Below, one piece after another: positions 5,971-11,692 of a stretch of DNA of 11,692 bases. A program made the translations under genes and the position numbers. Every line of letters starts with the position of its first letter. Position 1 is the stretch's first letter. Origin of the DNA: Candidatus Omnitrophota bacterium. Lineage in GTDB: Bacteria > Ratteibacteria > UBA8468 > B48-G9 > DSTR01. The stretch is taken from NCBI GenBank assembly GCA_023818865.1, contig JAMWDF010000062.1, forward strand, positions 1 to 11,692, read 5' to 3'. The notes beneath the pieces are model-generated. The model saw only the letters and a program-made list of their open reading frames with translations, made no database searches and was not told the DNA's origin.

Positions 5971-7035
5971 CTAACCAGCCGGGGCAAAAATAACTTCCTG
6001 TCCAGTTTCAGCACTCTGATAAATCCCTTCCAGCATCTTAATCACTTCCAGGCTTTCTTCTGGCTTCACCGGCACCGGTTTGTTTTCTCGGACGCATTCC
6101 AGGAAAACTCGGATTTCTTCCGCGTGGGGTCTGACTTCTGGATGTTGAGGAATATGAAGTTCTATATCCTGCAGCACCCCGTTTTTCTCCGTGGCTAATT
6201 TCCCATTTGGCCAGTGAATCCCGGCTTGGGTGCCATAGAGAATAGTGGAAAAGTCCTCAATAACAGTAATGTTAGCCAGAAAGCTGCAGGAAAGAGAAAT
6301 AGCCGTTCCATTGGTAAACCGAATAAAACCAGCGGCAAAATCCTCTACATCGTAAGCCTGCCTGTCCCATTCTCCCCATAGTCCGTGAACATCTTCTCTC
6401 TTGGCTAATTTGGTAAAAGTTACCCCTTTTACCGAAGCCACTTTCGGACAACCCATAAACCAATAAGTCAGGTCAAGAATATGCACACCAATATCCAGCA
6501 GAGGTCCGCCGCCAGAGAGTTCTTTCTTGATAAACGTTGGCCTAGCGGGTACTGACCGCCTTCTTAATGCCTGGGCCTGGGCGAAATAAATCTCACCAAA
6601 AACCCCATCATCAATCAGGTCTTTCACCACCCGGCTTTCCTTTCTGAACCGCTGGTGCTGAGCACACATGAGTTTCTTACCTGTTTGGTTGGCCGCTGTT
6701 ATCATCTCTATCACCTCAGAACTTTTCACAGCCAACGGTTTTTCGCAGAGAACATGCTTGCCGGAAAGAAGGGCAGAGACACTAGCTGGGCAATGGACTG
6801 AGTTAGGCGCGCAAACATCCACAATATCCACCTGGTCCATCTCGGCAATCTTCTGGTACTCAGTGAAAACATGCGGGATATTAAAATCAGCAGCAAATTT
6901 CTGGGCGGTTTCCCAATCGGGGTCAGCCACCGCCAGTATCTCCACGTCATCTTGTTTCTGCCAGCCAGGCATATGGGCCCAACGGGCAATACCCCCGGCG
7001 CCAACAATCGCCACCTGATATTTCCCATTTTTCAT
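5971..7035 (-). CDS. Gfo/Idh/MocA-family NAD(P)-dependent oxidoreductase
   Basis: 354 aa from the ATG at 7035. The frame is open 47 codons further upstream, but that part lies inside the preceding gene and has no family character; GGAGG sits 10 nt before the chosen ATG. The Rossmann motif VGAGGIA is at residues 11-17, the family's EKP motif at 98-100 (Lys99 binds cofactor and helps catalysis), and GGGPLLDIGVHILD at about 175-188 supplies the Asp181/His185 pair typical of the active site. The length matches the family. Members oxidise or reduce sugars, inositols or related polyols at a C-OH group using NAD(P); the substrate is not predictable here. The start overlaps the stop of the acyl-CoA synthetase gene (ATGA), so the two are translationally coupled. 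Confidence 0.93.
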   Translation of the reverse strand: MKNGKYQVAIVGAGGIARWAHMPGWQKQDDVEILAVADPDWETAQKFAADFNIPHVFTEYQKIAEMDQVDIVDVCAPNSVHCPASVSALLSGKHVLCEKPLAVKSSEVIEMITAANQTGKKLMCAQHQRFRKESRVVKDLIDDGVFGEIYFAQAQALRRRSVPARPTFIKKELSGGGPLLDIGVHILDLTYWFMGCPKVASVKGVTFTKLAKREDVHGLWGEWDRQAYDVEDFAAGFIRFTNGTAISLSCSFLANITVIEDFSTILYGTQAGIHWPNGKLATEKNGVLQDIELHIPQHPEVRPHAEEIRVFLECVRENKPVPVKPEESLEVIKMLEGIYQSAETGQEVIFAPAG

Positions 7036-9152
7036 TTTTCTTTTGCCTCCGTTTCTGTTAAGGAAAAATTCAACGCTATTCTCGCATCCACTGCCAAAAC
7101 CCCTTTCCCTTGGGGAAAGACCATCAGCGGGTTGATATCCAGCTCTTTGATCACCGGAAAATCTTCCACCAGGCAAGATACCCGCAAGAGGACATCCTTA
7201 ACTGCTTCTATATCGCCTGGCGGGGTATTCCGAAAACCCCGGAGGAGTTTTATCCCCCTCACTTCTTCCAGCATCTCCTCAATATCGCTGCTGGTAATCG
7301 GAATCACCCGGAAAGTAACATCCTTCATCAGTTCCACCAACACTCCACCTAATCCGAACATCACCAGGTGGCCAAACTGCTGGTCCTGACTCACTCCGAT
7401 AATTACTTCTACTGCTTTTTCCAGTTGCTTCTGGACCTGAATCCCAATTATTTTGGCTCCTGGATGATACTGCTGCGCCTTTTCTATCATCTCCTGGTAA
7501 GCTTTTTCCGCCTGTTTCTTGGTGGTAATGCCAAGGCGAACTGCTCCAGCTTCAGTTTTGTGAAGGATATCCGGAGAAACCAGTTTTAAGACTACCGGGA
7601 AGCCTACCTTTCTGGCAATTTCTCCACACTGCTTAGCGCTTGTGGTGAGCAGCGAAGGAATCACCGGAATGCCATAACTAGCCAACACCTCCCGGCTATC
7701 ACCATCACCCAAAATCCCGCCCTGAGCCTTGGCTGACTGGAAAATGGCCTTGACCCGGTTAGAATCTGGGGAGACTGTTAGTTTCTCTCCGACTTCTCTG
7801 GTTCGCTGCCGGTGGTAATAAGAGAGAGCCTGTAAAGCCATCACCGCCCTTTCCGGAAAAGGATAGTTAGGAATTTTCTTCTCAGCTAAAATCTGGTTGG
7901 CTGGTTCAATCCTTTTGCCGCCCATGAAACAAGCCACCACCGGTTTTCTAAAACTTCTGGCTACCCTGGCTACCTCCTCGGCTGACTCTCTTGGCTGGGT
8001 GACCACCTGAGGGGTGAGGATGGCTACCAGGGCATCTACCGAAGAATCGTTAGCCACAGTTTCTAAAGCCTGTCCGTAAGGTTTCGCCAGCGCATCGCCT
8101 AGGACATCCACCGGGTTGGCCGTGTTAGCCGCTACCGGCAGAAAACTTTTCAATTTGTCTTTTGTTTCCTTTGAGAGAACTGCCAGTTTCAAACCAGCCC
8201 TTTCCACTGCATCTACGGCCATGACTGAAGGCCCACCAGCGTTGGTGACCACAGCTATCCGCTGTCCGGTCATCTCTGGTTGATAAGCGAAGGCAAGGGA
8301 ATAGTCAAAAAGCTCCTGGACAGACCCAGCCCGTAATACTCCCGCCTGTTTGAAAGCTGCCTGAAAAGCTGCATCCGAACCAGCCAGGCTACCGGTATGG
8401 GAAGAAACAGCCTTCAGCCCAGCAGAGGTTCTCCCTGATTTAACTACAATCACCGGCTTCTTTCTGGTCACCTGCCTGGCAACCCGGAGAAACCGGCAGC
8501 CATCTCTTACTCCCTCCAAATACACTAAGATCACCCTGGTGTTTGGGTCATCAGCCAGAAATTCTAAGAGGTCGCCTTCGGAAACATCAGCCATATTGCC
8601 AACACTGACAAATTTGGAAAACCCGACTTCTTCCTTTAATGACCAATCCAGAACGCCGGTGCCTAAAGCACCTGATTGAGAGATGAAAGCAATGTTACCT
8701 GGCAAAGGCATATCAAAAGCAAAAGAAGCGTTGAGTTTGGAACTAGTGTCCATCAAGCCAAGACAGTTAGGACCAATCAACCGGACCCCATACTGACGGC
8801 AGGTAGCCACCAACTCTTCTTCTCGCCGCTTGCCTTCTTCGCCTGCTTCCTTAAAACCAGCGCTAATAACTATCACTGCCCGCCCACCCCTCTGGCCATA
8901 TCGTCTCACTACCTCCACTACCAGACCAGAAGGAATGACTATCACTGCCAAATCAGGTGTTTCTGGTAGGTAAGTGATATCAGGATAGCATTTCAAACCT
9001 AAGACTTCATCTGCCTTCGGGTTGACCGGGTAAATCCTTCCGGGGAAGCCAGCTTCTATGACATTTTTCAATATCCGATACCCCAGTTTACTCTCTTCCC
9101 TGGAAGCTCCAACCACCGCTACACTTTCTGGTTGGAAAAATTTGGCAATCAT
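7032..9152 (-). CDS. ADP-forming acetate/acyl-CoA ligase, fused alpha-beta type
   Basis: 706 aa, the usual size for the single-chain enzyme. Domain order: CoA-binding domain (about 1-125, VVGASREESKLG near the start, GPNCLG at 127-132), succinyl-CoA-synthetase-like ligase domains (ISQSGALG at 157-164; SSHTGSLAGSD with the expected phospho-His252; TNAGGP at 303-308), then an ATP-grasp domain from about 480 to the end (LKLVSPDILHKTEAG with His531, FGLGGVLVELMKDV at about 599-612, ELDINPL at 670-676). Family members convert acyl-CoA + ADP + Pi to acid + CoA + ATP, an energy-saving step in fermenting archaea and some bacteria; some homologues instead act in the acid-activating direction or on other acyl groups. 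The start is ATG with GGGGA just upstream. It heads the operon, divergent from the LsrF-like gene. Acetate is the default substrate guess. Confidence 0.92.
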   Translation of the reverse strand: MIAKFFQPESVAVVGASREESKLGYRILKNVIEAGFPGRIYPVNPKADEVLGLKCYPDITYLPETPDLAVIVIPSGLVVEVVRRYGQRGGRAVIVISAGFKEAGEEGKRREEELVATCRQYGVRLIGPNCLGLMDTSSKLNASFAFDMPLPGNIAFISQSGALGTGVLDWSLKEEVGFSKFVSVGNMADVSEGDLLEFLADDPNTRVILVYLEGVRDGCRFLRVARQVTRKKPVIVVKSGRTSAGLKAVSSHTGSLAGSDAAFQAAFKQAGVLRAGSVQELFDYSLAFAYQPEMTGQRIAVVTNAGGPSVMAVDAVERAGLKLAVLSKETKDKLKSFLPVAANTANPVDVLGDALAKPYGQALETVANDSSVDALVAILTPQVVTQPRESAEEVARVARSFRKPVVACFMGGKRIEPANQILAEKKIPNYPFPERAVMALQALSYYHRQRTREVGEKLTVSPDSNRVKAIFQSAKAQGGILGDGDSREVLASYGIPVIPSLLTTSAKQCGEIARKVGFPVVLKLVSPDILHKTEAGAVRLGITTKKQAEKAYQEMIEKAQQYHPGAKIIGIQVQKQLEKAVEVIIGVSQDQQFGHLVMFGLGGVLVELMKDVTFRVIPITSSDIEEMLEEVRGIKLLRGFRNTPPGDIEAVKDVLLRVSCLVEDFPVIKELDINPLMVFPQGKGVLAVDARIALNFSLTETEAKEK

Positions 9153-9216
9153 TATTCCCCTTTCGTTAGTTTCCTATTATTGACTGGTAGAATTTCACCC
9201 AAGAAGTTCCTAAGCC

Positions 9217-9245
9217 ATTATAGACCGATCTTTAATTTAACGCAA
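9217..9245 (-). promoter_or_regulatory. Candidate promoter of the acyl-CoA ligase operon
   Basis: The minus strand has a perfect -10 TATAAT (9222-9217) and, 17 nt upstream, TTGCGT (9245-9240), which matches the first three bases of -35 consensus. The start would be near 9210, leaving a leader of about 57 nt before the ATG at 9152. Confidence 0.6.
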
Positions 9246-9259
9246 AAGATAAGCGCCGC

Positions 9260-9288
9260 TTGACCCTAACCTCAAAATGTTTTAACTT
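9260..9288 (+). promoter_or_regulatory. Candidate promoter of the lsrF-like/SDR/tyrS cluster
   Basis: TTGACC (9260-9265, five of six matches to -35) is followed after 17 nt by TAACTT (9283-9288, a weak -10) in an AT-rich stretch. It lies back to back with the minus-strand promoter and within 40 nt of the ATG at 9323, which is preceded by a run of seven G that serves as the ribosome binding site. Confidence 0.4.
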
Positions 9289-9322
9289 AACTTAGCATTG
9301 TTATTTTTACAGGGGGGGATAA

Positions 9323-10216
9323 ATGCCAGAGAAAGATAGCCGAGAAGAAAAGAATTTCTTTCCCGAACAACCACAGAGAAATAAAGTTTTTTCTGTAAAA
9401 GGTTGCCATAACACTGATTGGGGATTGAAAAACCGATTGGCTCGCATCTTCCGTCCCCGGACTGGAAAAAGCCTGATGTTAGCGATTGACCATGGTTACT
9501 TCCAGGGACCAACTACAGGGCTGGAAAGGGTTGATATAACTATTCTTCCCCTATTGAAGTGGGCAGACAGTCTTATGCTTACCCGGGGTATCCTCCGTTC
9601 AATTATCCCCCCGGAATTCTCTGGCGGGATTGTCTTGAGAGCCAGCGGAGGTCCAAGCATCTTGAAGGAACTATCTAATGAACATCTGGCGTTGGATATA
9701 GAAGAAGCCATCAGGCTAAATGCAGCGGCTGTAGCTGTTCAGGTATTCATTGGCGGGGAGTATGAAACCCAGACAGTCAACAATCTTACCAGGCTAATAG
9801 ACGCTACCGCTCGTTATGGAATCGCCACTTTGGCTGTGACCGCAGTTGGTCGGGAACTTACCCGGGATGCCCGTTATCTACGGCTGGCTTGTCGCATCTG
9901 CGCGGAACTCGGCGCTACTTTGGTGAAAACTTACTATTGCGCTGATGATTTTGAGACAGTGACTGCTTCCTGCCCAGTACCCATTGTCATCGCTGGCGGG
10001 AAAAAGATACCAGAACTGGATGCCCTGACTATGGCTTACCAAGCGCTCCAGGCCGGAGCCGCTGGGGTGGATATGGGGAGGAATATCTTCCAGGCAGCTA
10101 ATCCTTCTGCTATGATTGCCGCGGTAAGACTGGTGGTTCATCAGGGATATAAGCCTAAAGAAGCTTATGAATTTTATCTCCAACAGGCGGAAAAGTCAAG
10201 GAAAAAGACAGAGTAA
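9323..10216 (+). CDS. lsrF: LsrF-like class I aldolase/thiolase (3-hydroxy-5-phosphonooxypentane-2,4-dione thiolase family)
   Basis: 297 aa. The protein follows E. coli LsrF closely as I recall that sequence. It has the polar N-terminal tail followed by KGCHNTDWGLKNRLARIF, then MLAIDHGYFQGPTTGLERVD (52-71), TRGILRS (87-93), VLRASG, the catalytic Schiff-base lysine in LVKTYY (Lys202, matching Lys203 of E. coli), PIVIAGGKK (220-228) and GVDMGRNIFQ (248-257). The fold is a TIM-barrel DeoC/FbaB-type class I aldolase. In E. coli LsrF transfers an acetyl group from the phosphorylated AI-2 derivative to CoA, giving DHAP and acetyl-CoA in the cytoplasm. No other lsr gene (transporter, LsrK, LsrG, LsrR) is in this window, so another phosphosugar-like substrate is possible. 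It leads a plus-strand cluster, with the SDR ATG 10 nt after its stop. Confidence 0.85.
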   Translation: MPEKDSREEKNFFPEQPQRNKVFSVKGCHNTDWGLKNRLARIFRPRTGKSLMLAIDHGYFQGPTTGLERVDITILPLLKWADSLMLTRGILRSIIPPEFSGGIVLRASGGPSILKELSNEHLALDIEEAIRLNAAAVAVQVFIGGEYETQTVNNLTRLIDATARYGIATLAVTAVGRELTRDARYLRLACRICAELGATLVKTYYCADDFETVTASCPVPIVIAGGKKIPELDALTMAYQALQAGAAGVDMGRNIFQAANPSAMIAAVRLVVHQGYKPKEAYEFYLQQAEKSRKKTE

Positions 10217-10226
10217 AGTAAAACTT

Positions 10227-11066
10227 ATGGTAGAAAAACTGCCTTTGCCTGAATGTGTTTATGATCTGAAGAATCGGGTTACTTTGGTAACCGGAGCCGC
10301 CGGCGCAATCGGCGGAGCCATTTGCCGGAAATTCCTCAAAGCCAATAGCCGAGTGTTTCTGACTGACCTGCCAGGGCCAGGTCTGGAAAATCTCCTGGCC
10401 GATTTTCAGAAGGAATTTGGAGAAAAAGTAGCCGGCGGAGTGATGGATGTTACCGATGAGTTTTCTGTCTCGGCCGGGGTGGAAAAAGTGGTGAGCCATT
10501 TTGACCGGCTGGACATTGCGGTGCTGAATGCTGGTATCGCTCATGTTTCCAGCCTGAAGGATATGAATTTTTCGGATTTCCGGAAGCTGGAAAGGGTCAA
10601 TCTGGAAGGCATTGTTCTTCTTCTCCGAGAGCTGGCTAGACATTTTGAAAGACAGGCGACTGGCGGAGATATCATCGTTATTTCTACCAAGAATGTGTTT
10701 GCACCAGGTGCTTGCTTTGGCGCTTACAGCGCCACCAAAGCCGCCGGGCATCAGTTAGCCAGAATCGCCAGTTTGGAATTGGCGCCTTTTGATGTCCGGG
10801 TGAATATGGTGGCCCCGGATGCTGTCTTTTCTGATAAGAATAGGCCCTCTGGACTATGGCAGACAATCGGACCAGAAAGGATGCGTTCCCGAGGCTTGGA
10901 CGAATCCGGGCTGAAGGAGTACTATCGGCAGCGCAATCTCCTGAAGGTTAATGTAACCGCTGAAGAGGTGGCTAACGCGGTCCTATTTTTTGCCTCCCGC
11001 CAGACACCAACCACTGGGGTTACCATCCCAGTAGATGGCGGATTGCCAGAAGCTACTCCCCGGTAA
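10227..11066 (+). CDS. Short-chain dehydrogenase resembling the SDR domain of bifunctional rhamnulose-phosphate aldolase/dehydrogenases
   Basis: 279 aa from the ATG at 10227. The frame is open upstream to 10167, but that part overlaps the previous gene and is not SDR-like; the Shine-Dalgarno for the chosen start is weak. The cofactor motif TGAAGAIGG is at 22-30, NAG at 101-103, Ser153 in ISTKNVFAPG, and the catalytic Y167-SAT-K171. The segments ISTKNVFAPG, PSGLW, RSRGLD, YYRQRNLLKVNVTAEEVA and TIPVDGG recall the C-terminal SDR domain of two-domain aldolase/dehydrogenases of deoxysugar catabolism, where it oxidises lactaldehyde. Here the domain stands alone, with no fused class II aldolase, beside an LsrF-like class I aldolase. 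The likely job is NAD(P)-dependent oxidation of an aldehyde or alcohol from that reaction. It is cytoplasmic and probably cotranscribed with both neighbours. Confidence 0.85.
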   Translation: MVEKLPLPECVYDLKNRVTLVTGAAGAIGGAICRKFLKANSRVFLTDLPGPGLENLLADFQKEFGEKVAGGVMDVTDEFSVSAGVEKVVSHFDRLDIAVLNAGIAHVSSLKDMNFSDFRKLERVNLEGIVLLLRELARHFERQATGGDIIVISTKNVFAPGACFGAYSATKAAGHQLARIASLELAPFDVRVNMVAPDAVFSDKNRPSGLWQTIGPERMRSRGLDESGLKEYYRQRNLLKVNVTAEEVANAVLFFASRQTPTTGVTIPVDGGLPEATPR

Positions 11067-11079
11067 AACTGGAAAAGAG

Positions 11080-11692
11080 ATGATACCCATTGACAAACAA
11101 TTGGCAATAATCAAGCAGCACACTGTAGAAGTTATTGAGGAAAATGAATTGGTGGCTAAACTAAGAAAAGGCAAACCATTGCGGATCAAGTACGGGATTG
11201 ACCCCACCTCTCCGGAGATTCATCTCGGCCATACTGTGCCTATAAAAAAACTTAAAGATTTCCAGGAGTTAGGTCATACTATTTTCTTTCTGATTGGTGA
11301 TTTCACGGCCAGGATCGGTGACCCCACCGGCCGGAAGGAAACCAGAAAGATGCTGGCGATAGAAGAAATTCAGGAAAATATGAAACGGTACCAGCAGCAG
11401 GTCGGGAAAATTCTTGACTTAGATAAAACCCAGTTTGTTTATAACTCTGAGTGGTTAAGCAAGTTAAAGCTGGAAGAAATTGTCCGCTTGGCTTCCATCT
11501 TCACAGTGGCCCAGATTCTGGAGAGAGAAGACTTCACCCTGAGGTATCGGGCCAGACAGCCTATTTTTCTCCATGAGTTCCTTTACCCGCTGCTTCAGGG
11601 ATATGATTCTGTGGCTCTCCAGGCTGATGTGGAGATTGGAGCCACTGAACAGAAGTTTAACCTTTTGGCTGGTAGAACCATTCAAGAGGCTA
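11080..11692 (+). CDS. tyrS: Tyrosyl-tRNA synthetase (partial, C-terminus off window)
   Basis: 204 codons are visible from the ATG at 11080 to the right edge without a stop. The class I HIGH signature appears as HLGH (about 48-51) after KYGIDPTSPEI. It is followed by FFLIGDFTARIGDPTGR (69-85) and the tyrosine/ATP-site segment FLYPLLQGYDSVALQADVEIG (about 167-187), as in the TyrZ-like bacterial branch of TyrRS. The usual GGTDQKFN is GATEQKFN here. The KMSKS loop and the tRNA-binding S4-like domain lie beyond the window. The enzyme charges tRNA-Tyr in the cytoplasm. It starts 13 nt after the SDR stop, so no T-box or own leader fits between them; it is likely read through from the metabolic genes. 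Confidence 0.93.
   Translation, partial: MIPIDKQLAIIKQHTVEVIEENELVAKLRKGKPLRIKYGIDPTSPEIHLGHTVPIKKLKDFQELGHTIFFLIGDFTARIGDPTGRKETRKMLAIEEIQENMKRYQQQVGKILDLDKTQFVYNSEWLSKLKLEEIVRLASIFTVAQILEREDFTLRYRARQPIFLHEFLYPLLQGYDSVALQADVEIGATEQKFNLLAGRTIQEA

Noticed and set aside
7036..7176. 47-codon N-terminal extension of the Gfo/Idh/MocA oxidoreductase frame
   Set aside because: It lies inside the upstream ligase gene, has no family character, and a ribosome binding site supports the ATG at 7035.
9496..10183. Minus-strand ORFs within the LsrF-like gene
   Set aside because: They are antisense to a clearly conserved protein and show no domain character.
10167..10226. Upstream ATG at 10167 for the SDR
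   Set aside because: It would overlap the LsrF-like gene by 50 nt and add a basic stretch not seen in SDRs; the ATG at 10227 gives the usual N-terminus.

Overview
The window looks like bacterial chromosome from an uncultured or little-studied, probably Gram-negative-type lineage. The evidence is indirect: PulG-like pseudopilins of the H-X9-DG-associated type (common in Planctomycetes/Verrucomicrobia/Lentisphaerae relatives and several candidate phyla), an O-antigen-ligase-type protein, a TMTC-like TPR membrane protein and an ADP-forming acyl-CoA synthetase. GC content is intermediate, and Shine-Dalgarno sequences and sigma70-like promoters are easy to recognise. I cannot name the phylum with confidence. 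I saw no mobile element, tRNA, rRNA or CRISPR array.

Left part (1-5140, all minus strand). An envelope/glycan pair comes first: a TMTC-like multi-pass membrane protein with C-terminal TPRs (cut by the left edge) and, directly upstream with an ATGA overlap, an O-antigen ligase/polymerase-family protein that also carries C-terminal TPRs. Upstream of these, separated by a strong intrinsic terminator, is a two-gene operon of paralogous pseudopilins. It has a near-consensus extended -10 promoter and an untranslated leader of roughly 70 nt containing two overlapping inverted repeats.

Middle (5309-9152, minus strand). Three genes look like one operon: a fused ADP-forming acyl-CoA synthetase, a Gfo/Idh/MocA oxidoreductase (ATGA overlap), and a UlaG-like metallo-beta-lactamase-fold hydrolase. 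The start codons of the last two, and of the upstream pseudopilin, were moved inward because clear ribosome binding sites support shorter proteins.

Right part (9153-11692, plus strand). A divergent promoter region of about 170 bp leads to a tight cluster: an LsrF-like class I aldolase/thiolase, a short-chain dehydrogenase resembling the SDR domain of bifunctional rhamnulose-phosphate aldolase/dehydrogenases, and a tyrosyl-tRNA synthetase cut by the right edge.

How the genes may work together (inference). LsrF-type enzymes produce DHAP plus acetyl-CoA, and the divergent ADP-forming synthetase could convert an acyl-CoA to a free acid with ATP gain. With two sugar-type dehydrogenases alongside, this suggests a small carbohydrate or phosphosugar catabolic locus. 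On the left, pseudopilins next to two glycan-transfer-type membrane proteins raise the possibility of surface-protein glycosylation, but a shared function is not shown by the sequence.
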